From assembly GCA_021815655.1 (NCBI GenBank), contig JAKAGJ010000084.1:1-7599 (forward strand): a stretch of DNA of 7,599 bases. Direction: 5' to 3'. The notes beneath the pieces are model-generated. The model was not told the DNA's origin. It saw only the letters and a list, made by a program, of their open reading frames with translations, and made no database searches. The stretch is from Deltaproteobacteria bacterium (GTDB lineage Bacteria > Desulfobacterota > Desulfarculia > Desulfarculales > Desulfarculaceae). Positions within the stretch are counted from its first letter, which is position 1; each line of letters begins with the position of its first letter. Below are positions 1 through 5,367 of the stretch, piece after piece. The position numbers and the translations under genes are program-made.

Positions 1-585
1 GTGACGGAGATATTCGGCCAGGGCGTCGCCGGCCTGGGAGGTGATGCGGGGGGCATAAAGCGGGTTTATCAATAGGGTCTGGCCGCGCCATTCCAGGATC
101 AGGCGCTCCAACTGAAAGGCGAAGATGTCGGCGGTCTTGTGGGCCAGGGCCAGGCCCAGCCCTTGCCCCCGCCAGCGCGCGGGCACGGCCAGGCCCTGGT
201 GGATCAGCCCCAGGGTGATGGAGGGCGTCTGGCCGTCATCGTAGATCAGGGAGATCTCCAGGTTGAAGCAGGACACCCCCAAGGGCTGGCCCAGCCGGCC
301 CTTGGCAAAGACAAAGAGTTCGTAGCGGATGCGGTCGTTGTGCCAATCGCCGTTGCCCCAGGGGTGCCGGTCCTGGGGCCGGGCGGGCAGGGCTAGGCCC
401 AACAAGGCCTGCAAGACGTCTGGCGCCACAAAGCTGGGCTGATCGAAGAAGACCAGAGAGGCCAGACCGGGGTGTTGGCCGCCGGAGCGCCGGCCGGGCA
501 GATCGGCCGGGCGGACCTCCCCTTGATATGAGTCGTCAGGGGCCTCCACGCAAGACCCCTGCCACAGGTGCAATTGGCCGTCCAT
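1..585 (-). CDS. GNAT-fold acetyltransferase-like protein, 3' end cut by window edge
   Basis: The frame is open from ATG at 585 to the window edge without a stop, giving 195 visible residues. Residues 130-150 read as a GNAT motif A: a hydrophobic strand followed by AVPARWRGQGLG, with R139-G140-Q141-G142-L143-G144 matching the Q/RxxGxG/A loop that binds the acetyl-CoA pyrophosphate. The helix that should follow (LALAHKTADIF) is present. The first 100 or so residues match no family I recognise. A GGGGA Shine-Dalgarno-like stretch lies 8 nt before ATG 585, which is why I chose this start; an in-frame ATG at 624 has no such site. The gene is the first after the terminator at 716-761, so it should have its own promoter in 586-715, but I see no convincing -35/-10 pair there. 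The acetyl-CoA-dependent transferase role is inferred from the fold motif; the acceptor is unknown. Confidence 0.72.
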   Translation of the reverse strand, partial: MDGQLHLWQGSCVEAPDDSYQGEVRPADLPGRRSGGQHPGLASLVFFDQPSFVAPDVLQALLGLALPARPQDRHPWGNGDWHNDRIRYELFVFAKGRLGQPLGVSCFNLEISLIYDDGQTPSITLGLIHQGLAVPARWRGQGLGLALAHKTADIFAFQLERLILEWRGQTLLINPLYAPRITSQAGDALAEYLRH

Positions 586-715
586 GCTGGCCGTCCCCGC
601 TACGAGCTTCCCTGGCCGGCACATTAGCACAAAGCCACCCCTCGACCCCAGCCTAAAAGGCGGTGGCCAGACGGTTAGGCGCTAGAGGGGCAGGGCAGGG
701 CGGAGATGGAGGCCT

Positions 716-761
716 GAACGAAAACCCCGAGGCACGGTCGCGGCTGGCGACGGCCTCGGGG
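716..761 (-). terminator. Rho-independent terminator after tRNA-Leu
   Basis: On the minus strand a perfect 9-bp GC-rich stem (CCCCGAGGC / GCCTCGGGG; arms at 753-761 and 725-733) with a 19-nt loop is followed directly by TTTTCGTT. It lies 40 nt past the tRNA 3' end and closes the pgk-tpiA-secG-tRNA transcription unit. The loop is long for a terminator and may carry inner pairing. The 130 bases left of it (586-715) hold no gene and no promoter I can defend. Confidence 0.82.
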
Positions 762-770
762 ACCTGAGCT

Positions 771-789
771 CTGACCCAGGGCGGGTCAG
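771..789 (-). other. Stem-loop in tRNA-Leu 3' trailer
   Basis: CTGACCC and GGGTCAG form a perfect 7-bp stem around a 5-nt loop, 12 nt after the CCA end of the tRNA and before the terminator hairpin. No U-tract follows it, so it is not a terminator by itself. It could guide endonuclease entry or 3' trimming of the tRNA precursor; that role is inference. Confidence 0.45.
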
Positions 790-801
790 CCAGTCATAGT
801 T

Positions 802-886
802 TGGTGCCGTCGGCCGGATTTGAACCGGCACGGGTCTCCCCACCGCCCCCTCAAGACGGCGTGTCTACCAATTCCACCACGACGGC
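802..886 (-). tRNA. tRNA-Leu (anticodon GAG)
   Basis: An 85-nt class II tRNA. The acceptor stem is GCCGTCG / CGACGGC, with discriminator A and an encoded CCA (804-802). The D region reads TGGTGGAATTGGTAGACAC, as in bacterial tRNA-Leu. The anticodon stem is CCGTC / GGCGG (one G-U pair) with loop TTGAGGG, so the anticodon is GAG (852-850), reading CUC/CUU. There is a long variable arm (GGG-GAGA-CCC) and a T arm GCCGG-TTCAAAT-CCGGC. It begins 10 nt after the secG stop codon with no promoter between, so it is very likely processed from the secG transcript. E. coli also has a tRNA-Leu(GAG) gene, leuU, next to secG. Confidence 0.96.
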
Positions 887-896
887 AGTTGGTTAC

Positions 897-1250
897 CTAC
901 TTGGCACCCTGGGCGGGCGCCGGGACCGGGGCCGGAGCGGGCGCCGGAACGGCGGGCTCGGGCGCCGGGGCTGTCTGGGCCGGAGGCGTGGAGGTCACCT
1001 CGTCCATCACCGAGGGCGGAGCGCCCTTGCCGGAGAAGATGGCCAGGCCCAGGGAGGTGAGCATGAAGACCAGGGCCACCACCGTGGTCATCTTGGCCAG
1101 GAAGGTGGTGGCGCCGGCGCTGCCGAAGACGGTCTGGGATGAGCCGCCAAAGGCCGCGCCCATGGAGGCGCCCTTGCCGGCCTGCAACAGCACCACCAGC
1201 ACCAGGGCCACACAGGCCAGGACGTGGATGATGATAACGGCGGTGGTCAT
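897..1250 (-). CDS. secG: Preprotein translocase subunit SecG
   Basis: A 117-residue protein. SecG is the small subunit of the SecYEG channel and assists SecA-driven protein export across the inner membrane. Two hydrophobic segments are visible at about residues 4-23 and 53-72, joined by the family signature loop (LLQAGKGASMGAAFGG followed by SSQTVFG). After residue 75 the protein ends in a Pro/Ala-rich low-complexity tail (alternating P-A, ending QGAK); such tails vary between species and are not needed for channel function. The start ATG at 1250 is preceded by AGGCAGGA at close spacing. It lies 21 nt after tpiA, so the two are co-transcribed, and 10 nt before tRNA-Leu. Length is normal for the family. 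Confidence 0.95.
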   Translation of the reverse strand: MTTAVIIIHVLACVALVLVVLLQAGKGASMGAAFGGSSQTVFGSAGATTFLAKMTTVVALVFMLTSLGLAIFSGKGAPPSVMDEVTSTPPAQTAPAPEPAVPAPAPAPVPAPAQGAK

Positions 1251-1271
1251 GTTCCTGCCTTGGGTCGTCGG

Positions 1272-2024
1272 TTACACGGCCTGGATAATGCCCAGGAAAT
1301 CCGCGGCGTTCAACGAGGCTCCACCCACCAGGGCGCCATCAACCTCGCTCTGATTCAAAAGGCCGGCCGCGTTGGCCGGCTTGACACTCCCTCCATACAG
1401 GATTCTGGTGCCGTTTGCAACTTCTTTGTCAAACCGGTAGTCAAGCCAAGCCCTTATGAAGGCATGCGCCTCATTGGCCTGCTGGGCGCTAGCGTTAACT
1501 CCAGTGCCGATGGCCCACACCGGCTCATAGGCCAGGATCAGTCCGCCCAGGTCGTTGGCGGCCAATCCCGCCAAGGCCCCGGCCAACTGGCTCTCCAAAA
1601 CGCCCTGGGTCTGGTCCTTCTGGCGCTCGGCCAGGGTTTCGCCCACGCACAGGATGGGCACCAGGCCCCCGGCCAGGGCGGCCGCCACCCGCAGGCCGGC
1701 AGTCTTCTCGCTCTCGCCGAAATACTGGCGCCGCTCCGAATGGCCGATGATGACGTGGCTGGCGCCGGCGGCCCTGACGAGAGGCGCGCTCACTTCGCCG
1801 GTGTAGGCCCCCTGCTCCTCCCAGAAGATGTTCTGGGCCGCCAGGAGCACCATCGAACCGGCCAGACGGGTGCCCACCGCGGCCAGGGCCAAGGCGGTGG
1901 GGGCCACCAGCACGTCCAAATCCGCGTCCTTTAGCCCCTCGGCCACCCGGCCGGCCAGATCCACCGACTCGGCCAGGGTTTTGTGCATCTTCCAGTTGCC
2001 GGCCACCATCTTGCGTCGCGTCAT
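1272..2024 (-). CDS. tpiA: Triose-phosphate isomerase
   Basis: A 250-residue TIM-barrel enzyme that interconverts dihydroxyacetone phosphate and glyceraldehyde 3-phosphate in the cytoplasm. All catalytic residues are present: N10 and K12 in GNWKMHKT, electrophile H95 in IIGHSERR, the conserved C126, and base E167 in AYEPVWAIGTG, which also starts the mobile loop 6. The phosphate-binding GGSV (211-214) and the late GG pair (234-235) are in place. Length matches the family. The start is fixed by NWKM near the N-terminus and by GGGAGGGG 2-3 nt before the ATG at 2024. It sits 46 nt after pgk and 21 nt before secG, in the usual pgk-tpiA-secG order. Nothing is unusual in this protein. Confidence 0.98.
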   Translation of the reverse strand: MTRRKMVAGNWKMHKTLAESVDLAGRVAEGLKDADLDVLVAPTALALAAVGTRLAGSMVLLAAQNIFWEEQGAYTGEVSAPLVRAAGASHVIIGHSERRQYFGESEKTAGLRVAAALAGGLVPILCVGETLAERQKDQTQGVLESQLAGALAGLAANDLGGLILAYEPVWAIGTGVNASAQQANEAHAFIRAWLDYRFDKEVANGTRILYGGSVKPANAAGLLNQSEVDGALVGGASLNAADFLGIIQAV

Positions 2025-2053
2025 GTCCCCTCCCTGCCTTGCCGTTTGCTTGG

Positions 2054-2069
2054 CCTGCCCACAGGCAGG
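2054..2069 (-). other. Small stem-loop between pgk and tpiA
   Basis: CCTGCC and GGCAGG pair around a TGTG loop, starting one base after the pgk TAG stop. No T-run follows, so it is unlikely to terminate. It could protect the pgk end of a processed mRNA or slow RNase passage. Function is not shown by sequence. Confidence 0.35.
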
Positions 2070-2070
2070 G

Positions 2071-3291
2071 CTAGGCCTGGCGCTGGTGTCCCTCCAGGCC
2101 GGTGAAGCCGCCCAGGGCCTCCACGGCCGGCAGGGTCTCGCCGGTGAGCAAGGCCAGGAAGGCGCCGCCGCCGGTGGAGATGTAGCTGATGTTGTCGGTC
2201 TCGCCGGCGTTGTGGATGGCCACGTCGGTGTCGCCGCCGCCGATGATGGTCAGGGCGTAGCTCTGGGCCAGGGTGCTGACCATGTTGTAAGTGCCGCGGC
2301 TGAAGGCGTCCATCTCGAAGGCGCCCATGGGGCCGTTCCAGATGATGGTCTTGCAGTCCTTCAAGGCCTCGCGGTAGAGCAGGCTGGTGGCCGGGCCGAT
2401 GTCCATTATCATCCAGTCCTTGGGCACGTCCTGCACGGTGACCAGCTTGGTTTCGGCCTTGGGGTCCATGCGCTCGGCCACCACGCAGTCCACGGGGATG
2501 AAGACCTTGACCCCGTGGCGCTTGGCGTTGCGCAGGAGCACATTGGCCACCGGCACCAACTCCTCCTCGTAGAGGCTTTTCCCCACGTCGTAGCCCACGC
2601 TCATCAGGAAGGTGTTGGCCATGGCCCCGCCGACGATGATCTTGTCGGCGTGATTAAGGAGGTTTTCCAGGGCCGGCAGCTTGGTCATGGCCTTGGCCCC
2701 CCCCACCACGGCGGCCAGAGGCCGGGCCGGGTCCAGGAGTGAGCGCCGGAAGTAGTCCAACTCCTTCTTCATGGTGAAGCCGGCCACGCTAAGGGCGGCG
2801 TGCTGCACGATGCCCACCACCGAGGCGTTCTCGCGGTGAGCCACGGCAAAGGCGTCGTTGACGTAGACATCGCACAGGCTGGCCAGCTCCTTGCTGAAGC
2901 TGTCATCGTTGAGGGTCTCGCCGGGGTGGAAGCGCAGGTTCTCCAGGACCAGCACTTCGCCGGGCTTCAGGTCCTTGACCATCTTGGTCACGCCTTTGCC
3001 CACGCAGTCCGGGGCCAGCTTGACCTCGTGGTCTTCTTTCTTGAGCAGGCGGGCCAGGCGCCGGGCCACCGGGGCCATGGAGAGCTTGTCCACCACCTTG
3101 CCCTTGGGCCGGCCCATGTGCGAGGCCACGATGACCTTGGCGCCTTCGTCCAGGGCGTAGTTGATGGTGGGCAAGGCGGCGCGGATGCGGTTGTCGTCGG
3201 TGATGTTCAGGTCCGCGTCCAGGGGCACGTTGAAATCCACGCGGATGAAGACGCGCTTGTGGTGCAGGTCCACCTCATTGATGAATTTCAT
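2071..3291 (-). CDS. pgk: Phosphoglycerate kinase (divergent active-site flanks)
   Basis: A 406-residue cytoplasmic enzyme that transfers phosphate between 1,3-bisphosphoglycerate and ADP. The N-domain substrate site is intact: RVDFNVP (17-23, D19 and N21), R37, HMGRP (58-62), [10 protein letters not shown] with R120, and AHR with R153. The nucleotide domain has GGAK (K200), K204, WNGPMGAFE (318-326), GGGDT (351-355) and STGGGA (372-377). Several usually rigid stretches differ: [11 protein letters not shown] where NDAFGTAHR is usual, GGAKAMTKL where GGAKVSDKI is usual, and [13 protein letters not shown] where GGGDTVAAVEKAG is usual. The lysines and the basic triad remain, so it is probably active. 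The ATG at 3291 has GAGGG about 7 nt upstream. It lies 166 nt after gap behind its own promoter-like TATAAT and is followed by tpiA. Confidence 0.97.
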   Translation of the reverse strand: MKFINEVDLHHKRVFIRVDFNVPLDADLNITDDNRIRAALPTINYALDEGAKVIVASHMGRPKGKVVDKLSMAPVARRLARLLKKEDHEVKLAPDCVGKGVTKMVKDLKPGEVLVLENLRFHPGETLNDDSFSKELASLCDVYVNDAFAVAHRENASVVGIVQHAALSVAGFTMKKELDYFRRSLLDPARPLAAVVGGAKAMTKLPALENLLNHADKIIVGGAMANTFLMSVGYDVGKSLYEEELVPVANVLLRNAKRHGVKVFIPVDCVVAERMDPKAETKLVTVQDVPKDWMIMDIGPATSLLYREALKDCKTIIWNGPMGAFEMDAFSRGTYNMVSTLAQSYALTIIGGGDTDVAIHNAGETDNISYISTGGGAFLALLTGETLPAVEALGGFTGLEGHQRQA

Positions 3292-3350
3292 GGCTTATCC
3301 CTCGAAATCTGGCGGCCAGGCCCCCGGGAACGGAGCGCCACGGTCAGCCT

Positions 3351-3356
3351 ATTATA
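3351..3356 (-). promoter_or_regulatory. Putative -10 box of a pgk promoter
   Basis: A perfect TATAAT lies in the AT-rich gap-pgk intergenic region, about 60 nt before the pgk ATG. It would put transcription start near 3344 and leave a leader of about 53 nt. No good TTGACA-like hexamer sits at 16-18 nt; the best is GACAAC at 18 nt. The upstream T/A-rich tract could act as an UP element. If real, pgk, tpiA, secG and tRNA-Leu can be expressed apart from gap. Confidence 0.5.
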
Positions 3357-3390
3357 AGTCATTAAAAACGAAAAGTTGTCGCTATGCTCA

Positions 3391-3402
3391 AAGTAAATAC
3401 TT
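3391..3402. other. AT-rich palindrome upstream of the pgk promoter
   Basis: AAGTAAATACTT is a 5-bp inverted repeat with a 2-bp centre. It lies about 47-58 bp upstream of the inferred pgk transcription start, where an activator or repressor dimer could bind. It is short enough to occur by chance in an AT-rich patch, and I link it to no known regulator. Confidence 0.2.
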
Positions 3403-3410
3403 AGCCTTTG

Positions 3411-3445
3411 CCTGGGCACCGGCTGGCGGGCAGCCGCCGCCCAGG
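3411..3445 (-). other. Two-part hairpin downstream of gap
   Basis: On the minus strand an outer stem CCTGGGC / GCCCAGG (7 bp) encloses, across a 2x2 internal loop, an inner stem CGGCTG / CAGCCG (6 bp) with loop CCCGC. It begins 12 nt after the gap stop codon. No U-tract follows, so it is not a canonical intrinsic terminator. A pause site or a 3' stabiliser for a gap-only mRNA is plausible. Together with the TATAAT box downstream it suggests that gap and pgk are differentially expressed. Confidence 0.5.
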
Positions 3446-3457
3446 GTTGGCCTTGGT

Positions 3458-4465
3458 CTACAGCCTGCCGGCCAGATGGGCGGCCAGGTCGATAAGGCGA
3501 TGGGTGAAGCCCATCTCGTTGTCGTACCAGGAAAGTATCTTGACCATGCGTCCGCTCATGACCTGGGTCAGGGGCGCGTCCACCACCGAGGAGTAGGAAC
3601 TGGAGGTGTAGTCCACCGAAACCAGGGGCACGTCGGTGACGGCCAGGACACCCTTCATGGGGCCCAGGCTGGCGGCCTTGAGGGCCTCGTTGACCTCCTG
3701 GGCGGTGACGTCGCGCCCCAGGCGGCACACCAGGTCCACCACCGAGACGTTGGGCGTGGGCACCCGGATGGCCATGCCGTCCAGCTTGCCCTTGAGCGCC
3801 GGGATCACCTCGGTCACCGCCCGGGCGGCGCCGGTGGTGGTGGGGATGATGGACATGGCCGCGGCGCGGGCGCGGCGGATGTCCTTGTGGGAGCCGTCCA
3901 GGATGCGCTGGCTCATGGTGTAGGAGTGGATGGTGGTCATGAGCCCATGCTCAAAGCCGAAGCTGTCGTTGAGCACCTTGGCCACCGGGGCCAGGCAGTT
4001 GGTGGTGCAGGAGGCGTTGCTGACGATGTGGTGCTGGCTGGGGTCATAGTCCTGGTGGTTGACGCCCATGACAAAGGTGCCGTCCACGCCCTTGCCCGGG
4101 GCGCCGATGGCCACCTTTTTGGCTCCGGCGTTGATGTGCCCCTGGCTGCCGTCACGCTTGGTGAACTTGCCGGTTGTCTCCAGCACGATCTGCACGCCCA
4201 GGTCTTTCCAGGGTATTTCCGCTGGGTTGGCAACCCGGGTGATCTGCACCCGGCGGCCCTCGATGGTCAGGGAATCGTCGTCATGCTCCACGTTGCCGGC
4301 AAAGGTGCGGTGCACGGAATCGTATTTGAGCAGGTGAGCCAGTTGAAAGGAATCGGCGCGGCTGTTAAGGGCCACCAGTTCCAGGTCCTTGTGGCCGCTG
4401 CCCAGGATGCGGGCCGCCAGCCTGCCAATACGACCGAAACCATTGATGCCGACCTTTACCGCCAT
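3458..4465 (-). CDS. gap: Type I glyceraldehyde-3-phosphate dehydrogenase
   Basis: A 335-residue cytoplasmic enzyme that oxidatively phosphorylates glyceraldehyde 3-phosphate to 1,3-bisphosphoglycerate, the substrate of the adjacent pgk. The Rossmann motif NGFGRIGR is at 8-15. The nucleophile is C153 in ASCTTN, with partner H180 in TTIHSYT. The phosphate sites TTTGAA and RVPTPNVS and the late WYDNE are present. Unusually, the turn after strand 2 reads VALNSRADS (32-40) where NAD-specific enzymes carry ND; loss of the Asp plus S35-R36 suggests NADP or dual coenzyme use. Other departures from the common form are HSYTMSQ for HSYTNDQ and NEMGF for NEWGY. The start ATG 4465 has a strong AGGAGG site 7 nt upstream (4473-4478). 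It is preceded by a leader of about 170 nt. Epd (erythrose-4-phosphate dehydrogenase) is the main alternative but less likely beside pgk. Confidence 0.95.
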   Translation of the reverse strand: MAVKVGINGFGRIGRLAARILGSGHKDLELVALNSRADSFQLAHLLKYDSVHRTFAGNVEHDDDSLTIEGRRVQITRVANPAEIPWKDLGVQIVLETTGKFTKRDGSQGHINAGAKKVAIGAPGKGVDGTFVMGVNHQDYDPSQHHIVSNASCTTNCLAPVAKVLNDSFGFEHGLMTTIHSYTMSQRILDGSHKDIRRARAAAMSIIPTTTGAARAVTEVIPALKGKLDGMAIRVPTPNVSVVDLVCRLGRDVTAQEVNEALKAASLGPMKGVLAVTDVPLVSVDYTSSSYSSVVDAPLTQVMSGRMVKILSWYDNEMGFTHRLIDLAAHLAGRL

Positions 4466-4607
4466 GGGGAAACCTCCTATGCCCTAAGGGGCTATTGGGC
4501 AAGACCCCTGACCGGGGCCGCCGATGGTTGGGATGGCCTAAAAGCATTAAATGCCGCTACAACAAGCCTCGCGGCCCGTGAAAGGCGGCAACCGGTAATT
4601 GCTAGTG

Positions 4608-4630
4608 AACCTCTTGCATTACAAAAGGTT
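4608..4630 (-). other. Stem-loop at the 5' end of the gap leader
   Basis: AACCTTTTG and CAAGAGGTT form a 9-bp stem (one G-U pair) with a TAATG loop. It would start about 5 nt from the transcription start predicted at about 4635, like 5'-terminal hairpins that protect mRNAs from decay. It is not followed by T residues, so it is not a terminator for rimI. The rest of the leader (4479-4607) shows only weak local pairing, and I recognise no riboswitch there. Confidence 0.45.
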
Positions 4631-4641
4631 GTCTTTACCAT

Positions 4642-4671
4642 AATGTAATCGCTGGTACCCCGCAGGGTCAA
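4642..4671 (-). promoter_or_regulatory. Putative sigma-70-type promoter for gap
   Basis: TTGACC (4671-4666, 5 of 6 matches to the -35 consensus) and TACATT (4647-4642, 4 of 6 to the -10) are 18 nt apart. The -35 box overlaps the TGA stop of rimI (4670-4668). It would start transcription near 4635, giving a leader of about 170 nt before the gap ATG. It lies in a distinctly AT-rich stretch of a GC-rich window. Read-through from rimI is also possible since no terminator separates the genes. Confidence 0.5.
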
Positions 4672-5198
4672 GAATTTTCGCCGCCAGGGCCATCCAGCCC
4701 GGCCAGGTCGGCGTTAAGCAGCAGGGCGTCCTCGCCCTCGGGCTGATAGTAGCCGCGGCGACGCCCCACCTCCGCGAAGCCCAGAGAGGCATACAGGCGC
4801 CGGGCGGCCAGGTTGCTGGGGCGCACCTCCAGGCTGGCCCAGGTGGCCCCCCGCCGGTGGGCCTGGCGCAGGCCCTGGAGCAAGAGGGCCCGGCCCAGGC
4901 CCCGGCCGCGCAGGCCGGGATGCACGGCGATGTTCTGAATCTGGGCCTCGTCCACCACCAGCCACAGGATGAGATAGCCCACCACCTGGCGCCCGGGCAG
5001 GGCCAGGGCCGCCAGGCACAGGGCCTGGGGAAAGACCACCTCGGCCTCGAATATCCGGCGTTCCCAGGGATGGCTGAAACAGGCGCGCTCGATGGCCATC
5101 ACCTGGTCCAGGTGCTGGTGCTTGAGCTGGGTGATGAGCAGGCGCGCCCCCTCCGGCGGGGCCGGCGCTTCGGCAGGATGTTGGGAAGGTCCTTCCAT
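4668..5198 (-). CDS. rimI: RimI-type N-alpha-acetyltransferase
   Basis: A 176-residue GNAT enzyme from ATG 5198. RimI acetylates the N-terminal residue of ribosomal protein S18, using acetyl-CoA. The acetyl-CoA loop is R97-G-R-G-L-G102 inside NIAVHPGLRGRGLG. The family hallmark LEVRPSN (123-129) carries E124, matching E. coli base E103; LYASLGF carries Y136, matching Y115; and GRRRGYY precedes the C-terminus. The first 19 residues (Pro/Ala-rich) extend beyond typical RimI, whose homology begins near LLITQL. ATG 5198 has no Shine-Dalgarno site and is preceded by an A-run. A TTG at 5249 would be longer, while a CTG near residue 20 follows GGAGGGGG; the true start is therefore unsettled. No tsaB neighbour is present. 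It lies 168 nt after the EIIA gene, and its stop overlaps the gap promoter. Confidence 0.88.
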   Translation of the reverse strand: MEGPSQHPAEAPAPPEGARLLITQLKHQHLDQVMAIERACFSHPWERRIFEAEVVFPQALCLAALALPGRQVVGYLILWLVVDEAQIQNIAVHPGLRGRGLGRALLLQGLRQAHRRGATWASLEVRPSNLAARRLYASLGFAEVGRRRGYYQPEGEDALLLNADLAGLDGPGGENS

Positions 5199-5298
5199 GG
5201 ATTTTTTTAAATCGAGCCAACCGAAGTTAATTCGGCCAACTCTCCCCAAAAGCGTGACGCTTGGCGCCCGCGCGTTTGGGCGGGCCGTCCCCCGGAGC

Positions 5299-5325
5299 CC
5301 CCGAGCAAACGCAATTTGCCCGGGG
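5299..5325 (-). other. Stem-loop between the EIIA gene and rimI
   Basis: CCCCGGGCAAA and TTTGCTCGGGG pair over 11 bp (one G-U) around the loop TTGCG. No T-run follows on the minus strand. It is one of several hairpins in the 168-nt intergenic stretch 5199-5366; smaller ones are at 5246-5264 and 5221-5235. I see no clear promoter there for rimI. Confidence 0.45.
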
Positions 5326-5343
5326 TGGGTGCTTGGCCCGCTA

Positions 5344-5367
5344 ACAGGCTGTTTTTCAACAGCCTGT
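5344..5367. repeat. Perfect 10-bp inverted repeat abutting the EIIA stop codon
   Basis: ACAGGCTGTT and AACAGCCTGT form a perfect 10-bp stem with a 4-nt loop (TTTC on +, GAAA on -). On the minus strand this is a GNRA-type GAAA tetraloop. One arm overlaps the last base of the EIIA TGA codon. Neither side has a U-tract, so it is not a standard terminator. It may be a dispersed REP-like palindrome or an mRNA 3'-end block; only a genome-wide count could decide. Confidence 0.6.

Noticed and set aside
586..715. A sigma-54 or sigma-70 promoter for the GNAT-like gene
   Set aside because: GCTAAT near 625 resembles a -10 box but no matching -35 is present, and there is no GG/GC pair at -24/-12.
910..990. 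The Pro/Ala repeats at the SecG C-terminus as a functional repeat domain
   Set aside because: Low-complexity tails of this sort are common in SecG of high-GC bacteria, and the repeats are imperfect.
1828..2742. Plus-strand open frame opposite pgk and tpiA
   Set aside because: Same reason: it mirrors codon-position bias of the real genes and its sequence is repetitive in G, A, V and H without any domain.
3411..3445. Intrinsic terminator after gap
   Set aside because: The hairpin is strong, but the downstream sequence (CAAAGGCTAAG) has no U-tract, so I list it only as a hairpin.
4479..4607. A riboswitch in the gap leader
   Set aside because: Only short local stems are visible; I recognise no known aptamer core and no switch between terminator and antiterminator.
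3161..4648. A very long open frame on the plus strand, opposite gap and the start of pgk
   Set aside because: It is the antisense shadow of well-conserved gap and pgk in a GC-rich genome. Its product is low-complexity (Gly/His/Val-rich) with no family motif.
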